Part shown: positions 16,568 to 25,931 of the stretch, one piece after another
Layout of the letters: the number at the start of each line of letters is the position of its first letter
Position numbering within the stretch: the stretch's first letter is position 1
Assembly (NCBI GenBank): GCA_934162665.1
Contig: CAKPJN010000008.1
Coordinates: 1 to 64,000 of the forward strand
From: an uncultured Bacilli bacterium
GTDB lineage: Bacteria > Bacillota_I > Bacilli_A > RF39 > UBA660
Length of the DNA: 64,000 bases
Direction: 5' to 3'
Notes under the pieces: model-generated
What the model saw: the letters and a program-made list of their open reading frames with translations, nothing else
Told to the model about the DNA's origin: nothing
The model's database searches: none
Program-made: the position numbers and the translations under genes

Positions 16568-17428
16568 AATAAAAGTTCTAGTTTTTATTACATATTTAAC
16601 TAATTTTGAGACAATTTGAGTATTTAAATAATGACTTTTTTTTAATTCTATTTTTTGCGGTAAAGCAATAAGTGAGAAAAATAATAGTTTTTCATCTTCT
16701 AAAAATTGGTATTTTGATTGATATATATCAAATAAAGAATTCATCTCTAAGTTAAGATATTCATTTTTATAAAAGTTTAAGAAGTCATAGACCGGGATAT
16801 CTTTTTTTGAATGATTCCAACTAATTAAATAACTATTTTCTTCTTCTAAGAAATGGTCAAGTGATAAATTATTATGTAATTGAACAACTCTTTCTTTTTT
16901 GGAGTTGCTTTTTATTTTATACCATTTTTCAATATTTTGATATGAGAAATTCAAGGAATTGTATATGGCACTTATATGTCTTATTAGTAAATATTCCTCA
17001 GGTGAAAAGTAGATTTTTGATTCAATGTAATCTTGAATATTATGATAATACTCATTTAAATATTGAATTCTTGCTAAGACATCTTCATAGATTTTTTTTA
17101 CATCATCCAATAAAACTTCTCTGTATGTTGTCGTCTTAATATGAAGCATACTTATAGTATATATTAAATCTATTGCTTTATCTTCTTTAGAGATATTTTT
17201 TTCTTCTATATAACGATATATTTCGTAATCATCATCATCTTTTTCTAATGGTAAATAGTAATTAAAATTTCTATTATATAAATAATCGTGTATGTTGTTT
17301 ACATTTTCACTTTTCTTTTTTAAGACATATTTTCCTTCTTCTGTTTGGATAATTTTTGCATTCTTTTTAAATTCATATTTAAGTGGATTCCAATTATATC
17401 TATTTATTATTTTTTCAATATTATTCAT
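16514..17428 (-). CDS. YsxE-like spore coat protein of the CotS kinase fold
   Basis: 304 residues resembling the CotS/YsxE group, an aminoglycoside-kinase fold associated with the spore coat. The catalytic loop expected as H-(G/N)-D is LHNNLSLDHF and the expected metal-binding D-W-D is YLISWNHS, so it looks like a pseudokinase. Its start overlaps the spoVID-like gene by 8 bp with no ribosome site of its own, implying coupling. spoVID-ysxE is also the gene order in B. subtilis, where YsxE belongs to the SpoVID-dependent coat layer. The neighbour makes the assignment stronger than sequence alone. Confidence 0.75.
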   Translation of the reverse strand: MNNIEKIINRYNWNPLKYEFKKNAKIIQTEEGKYVLKKKSENVNNIHDYLYNRNFNYYLPLEKDDDDYEIYRYIEEKNISKEDKAIDLIYTISMLHIKTTTYREVLLDDVKKIYEDVLARIQYLNEYYHNIQDYIESKIYFSPEEYLLIRHISAIYNSLNFSYQNIEKWYKIKSNSKKERVVQLHNNLSLDHFLEEENSYLISWNHSKKDIPVYDFLNFYKNEYLNLEMNSLFDIYQSKYQFLEDEKLLFFSLIALPQKIELKKSHYLNTQIVSKLVKYVIKTRTFILKENEKYQKVDESEQGK

Positions 17429-18221
17429 TTGTGGTTGGTATAATTAATTTAGAGCCTATTTGAATATTAGTTAAATCATTATAATCTTCTAATTGTTCTC
17501 TTTTTACTTTATACTTGTCCATTATTTCTTCTATAGTTTCATTTCCTCGTACAATATAGATAGAATAAGTTGCGAAGGTTTCATCTTCGTCTCTAAATGA
17601 TGAGAATAACGATCCTACATTTGCATCTATTAATTGTTCTATTTCTTCTTTATTTTCTTTTTCATCCATAATCATATTCTCCTTTTCATATTCTTTTTCC
17701 TTTAAGCTAATATTTTCCTCTTGCTCATCTCTTAAATTTGTTTCTATCGGTTCAGTTATTGGTTCAACATCCTTAATTCCATTATCGTTTTCATCATGGC
17801 TTTTTTCTATATCACCATCGCATTCTCTTTCTTCTTTACAAGTTGATTCTTCTATTTTTCCGTTTAATTCTTTTTCTACTTCCTCTATTTCAACAACTTC
17901 TTCTACACCTTGTATTAAAACATCGATATGACAGACCATTATATCTTCATTTTCAATTTCATAATTAAAGTCATCTATTTCTATCTTTGAGGTTTCTAAA
18001 TCTATAGTTTCTGGTAAGGCTATTTCTACCGGTAATTCAAAGGAGAAATCTTCCTCAATTTGACTAGCTTCTGTTAATTTATAAGTACCTGCTATAAAAA
18101 AATTACCTTCTATATTACTTTGATCAACAAATTTTAGATTATGTTCTAAAGAAATAGATGTAATCTCTCCAATCATAGATTTAAATTCTAATTTTTTATC
18201 AAAAGTAATTACTTTTTTCAT
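17421..18221 (-). CDS. spoVID: SpoVID-like spore coat morphogenetic protein
   Basis: 266 residues. An N-terminal ~1-120 beta-rich domain of the SPOCS type (IGEITSISLEHNLKFVDQ, the DFSFELPVEIALPE segment) is followed by a very acidic linker and a C-terminal LysM domain (~218-263: YIVRGNETIEEIMDKY ... GSKLIIPT). SpoVID anchors the coat-encasement machinery at the forespore surface. Shorter than the B. subtilis protein because the linker is reduced. It is followed by the ysxE-like gene as in bacilli. A GGGG site lies before the start. Confidence 0.85.
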   Translation of the reverse strand: MKKVITFDKKLEFKSMIGEITSISLEHNLKFVDQSNIEGNFFIAGTYKLTEASQIEEDFSFELPVEIALPETIDLETSKIEIDDFNYEIENEDIMVCHIDVLIQGVEEVVEIEEVEKELNGKIEESTCKEERECDGDIEKSHDENDNGIKDVEPITEPIETNLRDEQEENISLKEKEYEKENMIMDEKENKEEIEQLIDANVGSLFSSFRDEDETFATYSIYIVRGNETIEEIMDKYKVKREQLEDYNDLTNIQIGSKLIIPTTNE

Positions 18222-18267
18222 ACATAATACCCCTTTCCTAAACTATAATATGAAAAAAGAAGAATAT

Positions 18268-18966
18268 TTATTCTCCTTTTCTTTTTGTTAAGACCTTATC
18301 ATTTAATAATATATTATCTAAATTGGTCATAGTTTCTTCTAAATCATTTTTAATTCTTTTTTTTAAGCTTTTCCTTAATACTTTGCTATCTTCTAATGTA
18401 TCTAAAAGACTACTTAGTGCTGATGTAGCATTATTCCTTGGTAACTCTTTTTCAAATAATTCTGGCATAAAGTATATTAAATAATTTAAGCTAGAACAAA
18501 AATAATTTGAAGTTATCATTTCATTTTTATAGGAATTAAGAAAGTTAAATATAATTGCGTCATAAATAATTATTTTTTGAAATGTTTCTTTATCTATATA
18601 TAAATATATTTTTCTTATTTCTAATTGTTCTTTTATATAATTACTAAGTTTTTCATATTTTTCATCATAAGAATTATATTCTATTTTATTAAGATTTACT
18701 ATAAGTTCATTTATTTCAGATATATCTTCTTTTTTTGCATAATTAAATCTTATATCGTTAAACATTTTTTGAAGATTAGAAATTATGGATTCATCTAAAA
18801 ATAAATATCCTTCTTCATTATTTATAAGTTCTAGGCTAGTATCTAAGAATTTTTTATAATTATTTTTATTAACATATATTTGATTAAGTTCTTCAATGTT
18901 CATAGTAAGTAATTGATTTTTTAACCCTATAATATATGCTTTCTTATTAAAATCATTTTTATTCAC
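18268..18966 (-). CDS. Hypothetical protein coupled to lon
   Basis: About 232 residues, helical, no recognised family or membrane segment. A GTG start at 18966 is favoured: AAGGGAG sits 6 bp upstream and the gene then overlaps lon by only 8 bp; an in-frame ATG at 19005 would overlap it by 47 bp without a site. Translationally coupled to lon, and upstream of the spoVID and ysxE-like genes, so it may serve sporulation, but this is only position evidence. Confidence 0.55.
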   Translation of the reverse strand: MNKNDFNKKAYIIGLKNQLLTMNIEELNQIYVNKNNYKKFLDTSLELINNEEGYLFLDESIISNLQKMFNDIRFNYAKKEDISEINELIVNLNKIEYNSYDEKYEKLSNYIKEQLEIRKIYLYIDKETFQKIIIYDAIIFNFLNSYKNEMITSNYFCSSLNYLIYFMPELFEKELPRNNATSALSSLLDTLEDSKVLRKSLKKRIKNDLEETMTNLDNILLNDKVLTKRKGE

Positions 18967-21280
18967 AGACTTTCTCCCTTTCAAATAATTGTTCATATAT
19001 TTCAATGTAATTATCTATTAATTTAAATTTAATGTTGCCTCTTATTTCTTCAGGTATTTCATCTAAATCGACTTCGTTTTCTTTAGGTATAAATATTTTT
19101 TTAATTCCGGCACGTGAAGCTCCAATTACTTTTTCTTTTAATCCACCTATACCTAAAACTTTTCCCCTTAGAGTTAATTCTCCAGTCATGGATATTTTAT
19201 TATCTATTGTAGTATTAGTAAATAGGCTTATTAATGTTGTACAAATAGTTATTCCAGCTGATGGTCCATCTTTACTTACCGCTCCTTCTGGAACATGAAT
19301 GTGAATATCATTTTCAGTAAAAATACTATTATCAATACCAAAGTCTGCTGCATGTGATTTTACATAATCCAAAGCTATTTTACATGACTCTTGCATAACA
19401 TCACCTAGTGAACCTGTTAAAATCAAATTACCATTTCCTTTAAATAAAGTAGCTTCTATAGGAAGAATATCTCCACCAAAAATAGTATAAGCCATACCAT
19501 TTACTATTCCTGGCAATTTATTTTTTATTGAAGTCATATAATGATATTTTTTCTTACCTAATAAATCTTCTAATAGATTATCATCAATTAAGTAAAATGC
19601 TTCACTTTTTTCTATTAACATTTTTTTAACAATTTTTCTAAACAAAGAAGAAATTACTCTTTCTAATTCACGAACTCCGGATTCTTTAGTATAATTTCTA
19701 ATTAAAGTTAAAATTGCATCATCTTTTATTTCTACTTGTAACGGAGTAAGACCATGTTCTTCTAACTTTTTAGGAATTAAATAATTTTTGGCAATATCTA
19801 ATTTTTCATATTCTGTATAACTAGATAAATTTATTATCTCAAGACGATCTCTTAATTCATAAGGAATTTGTTCTATATAATTAGCTGTTGCGATAAAGAA
19901 TACTTGTGACAAGTCAAAATCTTCTTCGATATAATGATCTGAAAATTTTGAGTTTTGTTCTGGATCTAGCACTTCTAATAAGCTACTAGCAGGATCACCT
20001 TTTATATCTTTAGTCATTTTATCAATTTCATCTATTATAAATACTGGATTTGCACTTTCTGCTTTTCTTATACCTTGGATAATTCTACCAGGATTCGCTC
20101 CAATATAGGTTCTTCTATGTCCAATGATTTCAGCTTCATCATTTATACCACCAACACTAATTTTTGTAACATTTCTACCTAGACTTTTGGCAATTGATAA
20201 AGCAAGAGAAGTTTTTCCTACTCCTGGAGGACCAACTAAACAAAGAATTGGACTTTTAATACTGCCGGTATTTTTTTTAACTGCAAGATATTCGATAATT
20301 CTATCTTTTACATCTTCTAGACCAAAGTGAGTTTTATCAAGGGTTTCTTTAACTTTATCTAAATCTGATATATCTTTGGTATATTTATTCCAAGGAAGAT
20401 TTAATAACCAATCTAGGTAATCTCTAATAACACCTAGTTCTGGTGAATTACTACTAATTAGTTCATATCTTGATATCTCACTTTTGATTCTTGTTTTAAC
20501 TTTGGAATTACATTTTAGACTGTTGCAGCGTTGTTTTAATTTTACAACTTCATCTGTTTTACTATTTACTTCTCCTAATTCTTTTTGAATTATTTTGATT
20601 TTTTCTCTTAAAAAATATTCTTTTTGTGTCTCATTTAATTCTTTTTCAACTTCTTGTTCAATTCTTCTTTCTAATTCTACATATTTTAAGTCGTTGTTCA
20701 TATCTTCAATTAATAGTTTTGTTCTATCAATAGGATTAACTACCTGAATATATTTTTTCTTCTTATTGTAGTTTACTGGTAAAAAAGACGCAATGATATC
20801 GCATAATTCATCTAAGTTACTGGCATTGTTTAATTGACTAATAACAGCATTAGACATATATGGTACTTTATTTATATATTTTTCTAAAGCCTTTATTAAT
20901 ATATTTTCATAGTTTATATCACTACTATCTTCTTTCAAGACTTCATAAGTTGCGGTATAAAAGTTTTTCTCTTTAAAATATTTAGTTATTTTAACTCTGT
21001 TTAAGCCTTCTAAAATTATCTTGGTTTTTCCATTTGGGACTTCTACTTTTAATTTTAAATACGCTAATACTCCAACATTAGGTAAGCTAGTAATGTCACT
21101 TAAATCTGATTTATCTTCATTATCAATTGGATTTACTATTATCATTAATTTATCTTCACTTGAATCAATTTCTGATAAAATATCTTTATAAGCTGTACTT
21201 TCTAGTTCCATACGCACTTCGCTTTTTGGAAAAATAACCATATCGTCCATTGATAATACTATTTGTTTTTCTGTTTCCAT
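18959..21280 (-). CDS. lon: ATP-dependent protease Lon
   Basis: 773 residues, full length for LonA. An N-terminal substrate-binding domain with coiled coil (~1-300) is followed by an AAA+ module with Walker A GPPGVGKTS and Walker B VFIIDEIDKM, then a protease domain with the catalytic Ser in DGPSAGI and Lys in GGLKEKVIGA. It degrades misfolded and regulatory proteins in the cytoplasm. GGAGG precedes the ATG. No CIRCE element is seen upstream, unlike the other chaperone genes of this window. The gene order lon then spoVID-ysxE preserves B. subtilis-like synteny. Confidence 0.97.
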   Translation of the reverse strand: METEKQIVLSMDDMVIFPKSEVRMELESTAYKDILSEIDSSEDKLMIIVNPIDNEDKSDLSDITSLPNVGVLAYLKLKVEVPNGKTKIILEGLNRVKITKYFKEKNFYTATYEVLKEDSSDINYENILIKALEKYINKVPYMSNAVISQLNNASNLDELCDIIASFLPVNYNKKKKYIQVVNPIDRTKLLIEDMNNDLKYVELERRIEQEVEKELNETQKEYFLREKIKIIQKELGEVNSKTDEVVKLKQRCNSLKCNSKVKTRIKSEISRYELISSNSPELGVIRDYLDWLLNLPWNKYTKDISDLDKVKETLDKTHFGLEDVKDRIIEYLAVKKNTGSIKSPILCLVGPPGVGKTSLALSIAKSLGRNVTKISVGGINDEAEIIGHRRTYIGANPGRIIQGIRKAESANPVFIIDEIDKMTKDIKGDPASSLLEVLDPEQNSKFSDHYIEEDFDLSQVFFIATANYIEQIPYELRDRLEIINLSSYTEYEKLDIAKNYLIPKKLEEHGLTPLQVEIKDDAILTLIRNYTKESGVRELERVISSLFRKIVKKMLIEKSEAFYLIDDNLLEDLLGKKKYHYMTSIKNKLPGIVNGMAYTIFGGDILPIEATLFKGNGNLILTGSLGDVMQESCKIALDYVKSHAADFGIDNSIFTENDIHIHVPEGAVSKDGPSAGITICTTLISLFTNTTIDNKISMTGELTLRGKVLGIGGLKEKVIGASRAGIKKIFIPKENEVDLDEIPEEIRGNIKFKLIDNYIEIYEQLFEREKVCE

Positions 21281-21483
21281 AGGCTTATTCCTCCAAGACT
21301 TAATATACCTTAATATTATATATTAATTAAAAAAAATTACAAGGAAAATTAGGTAATTTCATTATTTTTCCAAAAAGAAAAGAGCTATTTATTGAACTGC
21401 ACCCCACAAAGTAGACATCAATAAAAAAAGCAGTTCAAATAAAAATATGATAAAATACACTTCCGAAAAGAGGTGTATTTTTT

Positions 21484-21801
21484 GTGGCTTCAAAGGGACA
21501 AAAATTTGATAAATATTCCGAAGAACTTAAAAATGAAGTATATAATGCATATATATCTGGTGAATATGGTGGATATAGAAATGTAGCGAAAAAATATAAT
21601 ATTCCTGATAATACTTTAAATACTTGGATAAGAAAATATCAAAAACAAGGGTCATTAGCAAATGATATAAATCATAAAAGAGGTCATCATAAAAAACCGG
21701 TGACTTTAGAAGATTGGAAAGAAAGATATGAAATACTAAAAAATACCAGGCCTTCCTCAAGGCACAACGAGAGAGAAAGTAACATTTATAACCTTGTATA
21801 A
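21484..21801 (+). pseudogene. IS3-family transposase OrfA remnant
   Basis: GTG-initiated 105-codon frame encoding an HTH of the IS150 type (FDKYSEELKNEVYNAYISGE, NIPDNTLNTWIRKYQ). The normal C-terminus is lost: the expected QAFLKAQRE appears in another frame around 21750-21770, so an indel shifted the frame and ended it early. Confidence 0.8.
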
Positions 21802-22594
21802 AAATAGTTATAAACTTACTAACATGTGTGCCGTACTTAATATAAGTCCTAAAGCTTATTATAAGTATAGAAATAAGGAAGTTCCTGATTATTATCATTA
21901 TTTGATAATAAAAGAAATATTTGATGATTCTAAAGGTACATATGGATATCGTAGGATTGTTGAAGGTTTACTCCTAAAATATGGTGTAGTTATGAATGGA
22001 AAGAAGGTATTAAGAATAATGAAAAAATATAATTTAATAGCTGAATATATAAGAAAAGCCAAAATCAAACATAAGAATACAAAAATTGAAGATAATGTTA
22101 AACCTAATTTATTAAATAGAAATTTTACAACTGATGCATTAAACAAAGTATGGGATACTGATATAACATATTTAATATTTAAAGGAACTAGAGCGTATTT
22201 ATCTACAATAATAGATTTATATGATAGACATGTAGTTGCATATAAAATATCTAGGTTCAATGATTTAAAATTAGTTATAGATACTTTAAATGATGCCTTA
22301 TTAAAAGAAAAAGATGTACATGGACTTATCATTCACAGCAATCAAGGATTCCAATATACATCTTATGAGTACAAAGCTATTTGTGAATCAAGAGGAATTC
22401 AAATTTCTATGAGCATAAAAGGTACTCCAATTGATGATTCTCCAATAGAGAGTTGGCACTCACTTCTTAAGAAAGAAACTTTGTACAATAATAATATTAC
22501 ATCTTTACAAGAATATATTCAACTTGTAGAAGATTGGATATTATTTTATAACACAACTAGATTAAAGTCAAAAGTTAAGAAAAAGAGAAAAACT
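21794..22594 (+). pseudogene. IS3-family transposase OrfB remnant (DDE)
   Basis: An rve-type integrase core: WDTDITYL provides the first Asp, but the second catalytic motif reads HSNQG where HSDQG is expected, so the second Asp is Asn; the final Glu is in PIESWHSLLKKE. The C-terminal end after FYNTTRL is missing the usual segment, and the frame runs on into DNA antisense to greA (to 22708). A second frameshift lies near 21775. Not functional. Confidence 0.85.
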
Positions 22595-23077
22595 TCAGTT
22601 ATTTTTATCAAGTATCTCAACTTTTATTACTATATCATTGACTTGATAAGTATATGCTTTTTTTATTTCTTTATGATAAATTGCTTTTCCCAATGGACTA
22701 TTAACTGATATTTCTTGTAAATGTTTCGTATTATAATTAGCATTTAATTCAAAATCATCTTCTTCTATGCTTCCATCATCATAAGTCAATCTTAATCTTA
22801 CGTTATCTCCTATATCAACTATATTCTTATTATTGGTTTTTCTTTTGATTATTTCAATTTTTGTATTAATTTTAATCATATTCTCTATTTGAGATAATAA
22901 ATTTTCTTCTGTTCTTACAATATCTTCAAAACTAAAATTATCATGCCATCCATCACCGGGTGCTTCTTCATAAGCTTGTTTCTTTGATAAATTATTATCT
23001 TTAAGTCTATTCTTTAATTTTTCTATTTCATTAATATACTGATTATAGCCATCCATTGTTAATAATATTTTTTCCAT
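22595..23077 (-). CDS. GreA/GreB-family transcription elongation factor
   Basis: About 160 residues. An N-terminal coiled coil (~1-75) bears an acidic tip loop of the APGDGWHDNFSFED type, a variant of the usual GDLSENAEY; the C-terminal FKBP-like domain has NSPLGKAIYHKEIKKAYTY. Gre factors stimulate cleavage of backtracked RNA in stalled RNA polymerase. ATG at 23077 follows a perfect GGAGG. Its stop codon touches the decayed IS, but the C-terminus looks native. The tip variant leaves some doubt whether it is the housekeeping GreA or a second paralogue. Confidence 0.75.
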   Translation of the reverse strand: MEKILLTMDGYNQYINEIEKLKNRLKDNNLSKKQAYEEAPGDGWHDNFSFEDIVRTEENLLSQIENMIKINTKIEIIKRKTNNKNIVDIGDNVRLRLTYDDGSIEEDDFELNANYNTKHLQEISVNSPLGKAIYHKEIKKAYTYQVNDIVIKVEILDKNN

Positions 23078-23289
23078 ATTTACCTCCAATAAATATTCAA
23101 TATATTATATATATCTTATTTGTCATTATAATTGGGATAATATAATTATATCATAAATTTCTTTTGTTTTATTAATTTAATTTCATTCTGGCACTTCATT
23201 ATCTAACCTTTTTATTCATATAATAGAAGATATAATTTACCATTTTTATTACATTATAATTTTGTCATATTACAATTTATATTAACAAA

Positions 23290-23315
23290 AAAAGAGCTAT
23301 TTATTTAACTCTTTT
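23290..23315 (-). terminator. Terminator overlapping the 3' end of tig
   Basis: A 7-bp stem (23290-23296 with 23309-23315) followed on the minus strand by a seven-T run. The upstream arm is inside the last codons of tig. Confidence 0.75.
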
Positions 23316-24604
23316 AATAGTTCAATAGTCTTTCTCATTTCTAGATCATATTTAATCATGTCTAGTCCACCAAATTGGTTTAAGAATTTTTCTTTTTCCA
23401 TTTGATATTTTTTAGCTAATTCTTCAGCTTCTTTACTAGCATCTTCTTCTGTTACTTTGATTTTTTCTAGAGTAGTTATTTCTTCTAGCATTAATCTATA
23501 TAAAACATTAGTATATGCTTCTTTTTCAAGTTGATTTCTTAAGTCTTCTTCTTTTGAATTTGTGAATTGGTAGTATAAATCTAGACTAATTCCTTGCATT
23601 TTCATTTGTTCTTCGAATCTTTTCATTAATCTTTCTACTTCATCTTCTACCATTTCTTCTGGAATATCTACTTCTACATTCTTAGATACTTCTTCTAGTA
23701 ATGTATCAACATATTTATTCTCAGCGTCCATTTCTTTTTGAGCAGAAATGGATTTTTTAATTTCTTCTTTAAGTGTATCTTCAGAGTTTACTCCTTCCAT
23801 TCCTAAATCTTCAAAGAAATCTTCATCTAGTTTTCTTTGTTCTTTTGTCTTAATTTCATTTACTTTTACTTTGAAAACAACAGGAGCTCCAGCTAATTCT
23901 TTTACGCCATATTCTTCTGGGAATGTAACATTAAGATCCTTTTCTTCCCCTATCTTCATTCCGATTACTTGATCTTCAAAGCCTGGAATAAATGTATTAG
24001 AACCGATTTCTAGAGAATAGTTTTCTCCTTTACCACCATCGAAAGCAACTCCATCTTTAAATCCTTCAAAGTCGATAATCGCAACATCACCATTTTCTAC
24101 TTTTCCATCTTTTGTTACAAGTTCAGTATACTTTTCTAATAAATGTCCAAGTTCATGATTGATTTCTTCTTCTGTTACTTCTACTTTTTCAGGTTTTACA
24201 TTTAGTCCTTTATATTTCTTTATGTTTACTTTTGGTGTAGTAATAATTTTAAATATGAATTCAACACCAGATTCATCAATGCTTTTTAAATCAACTGCAG
24301 GTTGTACAACTGGAATTAATTTAGATTCATCAAGAGCTTTAATATATGCTTCTTGTAATAGTGAATCTGCAGCATCTAAAAATAAACGTTCTTTACCGAA
24401 ATTTTTTTCATAAATATCTCTAGGTACTTTACCTGGTCTAAATCCATCTATTTTTACATTTTTTTGTTCTTTCTTGAAAGCATTATCTACTGCTTTTGTC
24501 CAAGAATCTCCCTCAATTTTTATAACTACTTCATGAATATTTTCTGATTTAGTAGTTTTTTTTGTTTCTTTCTTTTCTATAGTTTTATTATCTTCTTTTG
24601 CCAT
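23297..24604 (-). CDS. tig: Trigger factor
   Basis: About 435 residues: a lysine-rich N-terminal tail, a ribosome-binding domain with the signature DGFRPGKVPRDIYEKNFG, a PPIase FKBP-like domain (VENGDVAIIDFEGF to KVKVNEI) and a helical C-terminal cradle. It is the ribosome-tethered chaperone that meets nascent chains. ATG at 24604 follows GGAGGG; the 18-codon upstream extension has no site. It lies alone with its own terminator. In B. subtilis tig precedes clpX and lon; here lon is 3 kb away. Confidence 0.95.
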   Translation of the reverse strand: MAKEDNKTIEKKETKKTTKSENIHEVVIKIEGDSWTKAVDNAFKKEQKNVKIDGFRPGKVPRDIYEKNFGKERLFLDAADSLLQEAYIKALDESKLIPVVQPAVDLKSIDESGVEFIFKIITTPKVNIKKYKGLNVKPEKVEVTEEEINHELGHLLEKYTELVTKDGKVENGDVAIIDFEGFKDGVAFDGGKGENYSLEIGSNTFIPGFEDQVIGMKIGEEKDLNVTFPEEYGVKELAGAPVVFKVKVNEIKTKEQRKLDEDFFEDLGMEGVNSEDTLKEEIKKSISAQKEMDAENKYVDTLLEEVSKNVEVDIPEEMVEDEVERLMKRFEEQMKMQGISLDLYYQFTNSKEEDLRNQLEKEAYTNVLYRLMLEEITTLEKIKVTEEDASKEAEELAKKYQMEKEKFLNQFGGLDMIKYDLEMRKTIELLKELNK

Positions 24605-24676
24605 AATATCCCTCCAACGTCTTTTATTATAACTTATATTTTCTATTAAAACAACCATAATTTATTAAATCTAAAA

Positions 24677-24704
24677 GAAAAAAAGCCTATTATTAAAAAT
24701 AGGC
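24677..24704 (-). terminator. Terminator of hsp20
   Basis: A 7-bp stem (24685-24691 with 24698-24704) and a T-run on the minus strand, right after the hsp20 stop codon. Confidence 0.85.
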
Positions 24705-24709
24705 TATTA

Positions 24710-25105
24710 TTATTTTATCTCAATTATTTTTTTATTATCAATTGTTTCTTTTTTAGGAACAACGATTTTTAACATACCATTTGAAAATTCAGCATCTATT
24801 TTGTCTTGATCTAGATCTCCTAGATAAAATGATCTTTCATATTTTCCATAACTTCTTTCACGACGAATATAATTTTTATCTGTATCTTCTTCATTATTTT
24901 CTTCGGTTTTTTCAGCTTTAATAGTTAAGTATCCATCTTTTACTTCTAGTGATATATCTTTCTTATCAAAACCTGGAATATCCATCTCTATGTGATAAGA
25001 ACCATTCTTTTCATAAATATCACATTTCATTGCTTGCTCCTTCTTTGAAGTTATAAAATCATCAAAAATATCATCTAAATAAAATTTTCTTGGAATTAAA
25101 TCCAT
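24710..25105 (-). CDS. Small heat shock protein Hsp20
   Basis: 131 residues with an alpha-crystallin domain: YHIEMDIPGFDKKDISLEVK, RRERSYGKYERSFYLGD, and the closing GMLKIVVPKKE, with a C-terminal KIIEIK anchor. It is an ATP-independent holdase. The ATG at 25105 is chosen since AAGGAAG lies 7 bp upstream; other in-frame starts are inside or too near that site. Preceded by a CIRCE operator that overlaps its promoter, so HrcA control is expected. Confidence 0.92.
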   Translation of the reverse strand: MDLIPRKFYLDDIFDDFITSKKEQAMKCDIYEKNGSYHIEMDIPGFDKKDISLEVKDGYLTIKAEKTEENNEEDTDKNYIRRERSYGKYERSFYLGDLDQDKIDAEFSNGMLKIVVPKKETIDNKKIIEIK

Positions 25106-25130
25106 ATATATCATCTTCCTTTCATATATT

Positions 25131-25172
25131 GTTATACCACTATTTTTAGCACTTGTCAAGTGTGAGTGCTAA
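25131..25172 (-). promoter_or_regulatory. CIRCE operator and promoter of hsp20
   Basis: TTAGCACTT-9 bp-GAGTGCTAA (25146-25172) is the HrcA-binding CIRCE element, with one mismatch in the left arm. The minus-strand TTGACA (-35, 25154-25159) is inside the 9-bp spacer region, and TATAAC (-10) is at 25131-25136 with a 17-bp spacer. Repressor and polymerase would compete directly. Confidence 0.9.
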
Positions 25173-25208
25173 TTATTTTTAGTTTATGCAATTTTTTTGA
25201 AATAATAC

Positions 25209-25243
25209 AAAAAAAAGAATTAACTAATTTGTTTAGTTAATTC
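25209..25243 (-). terminator. Intrinsic terminator
   Basis: An 11-bp perfect stem (25217-25227 with 25233-25243), then eight T on the minus strand (25209-25216). It is ~110 bp past the stop codon of the gene at 25356-25883 and upstream of the hsp20 promoter, so it insulates the two. Confidence 0.8.
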
Positions 25244-25355
25244 CTAAATTTCCGCTTTTGTTAAATTTTAATATTCAGAGGTAATTTCAATATCACTATT
25301 ATCTTTTAAATTAGAGGTATAAACTACTTCAATTTACAAATCTAATATTTTTTTA

Positions 25356-25883
25356 TTAATCTACTTTAATTGTTTTTGCCCAATTAATAAACTTATCATG
25401 ATATTCATCTTTATTCTTCTTTTCACAGGCAAAATTTACTAACCAGAAAGAATCATTACTTTTTAAAACTACACCCATATAATAGAATGTCTTCCCTGAA
25501 TTTGTTCTTTCATAAGTAAAGTACTTATAATCAGTGTTATTGATTTCTTTTAAATCTATTGTTAGATTATTGTTTTTAGCAACTGCTTCTGCATAATCAT
25601 CTAATGATGAATCTTCACTAATTCCTGCAGTCCCTAAAATAGAAAATTCTTCTTTTAAAGCTGTAACAATAACTTTTTCACTTTCAAGATATGTAGTAAC
25701 AGACGCTAAATCTTTTTCGTAAAAATTGTCTGGTAAAGTAATATTAAATCCATTCGAGCTATATTTTTTAGTGTTTGCTTCTTTATTAGTTATTTCAGTT
25801 ACACCCATATAAGTTATAAAAAACGCAATTACACCTGCAATAATACTCACTACAGTTTTTACAGTCTTACTATTTTTTTTCAT
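25356..25883 (-). CDS. Membrane-anchored hypothetical protein
   Basis: 175 residues with one N-terminal membrane segment (~8-27), then an extracytoplasmic domain with YSSNGFNITLPDNFYEKDL, resembling the PsbP/DcrB-like alpha-beta fold seen in many Gram-positive surface proteins. No lipobox cysteine. A TGGAGG site supports the start. Monocistronic. Function unknown. Confidence 0.6.
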   Translation of the reverse strand: MKKNSKTVKTVVSIIAGVIAFFITYMGVTEITNKEANTKKYSSNGFNITLPDNFYEKDLASVTTYLESEKVIVTALKEEFSILGTAGISEDSSLDDYAEAVAKNNNLTIDLKEINNTDYKYFTYERTNSGKTFYYMGVVLKSNDSFWLVNFACEKKNKDEYHDKFINWAKTIKVD

Positions 25884-25931
25884 AATTTTTCCTCCATGTA
25901 CTAATTATAGCACATTTAAATAGTTTTATGC

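Larger units (their letters stand above)
21393..22594 (+). mobile_element. Decayed IS3-family (IS150-like) element lacking its right end
   Basis: The left terminal repeat TGAACTGCACCCC begins at 21393, followed by a short promoter region and the two-frame transposase. The right terminal repeat is missing: homology stops at the stop codon of greA (22595). The same left-end sequence recurs at 59470. Two apparent frameshifts in the transposase overlap and an Asp-to-Asn change indicate that it is inactive. Confidence 0.85.

Noticed and set aside
22595..22708. Extension of the transposase OrfB frame into greA
   Set aside because: The residues are antisense of greA and unlike any transposase C-terminus.
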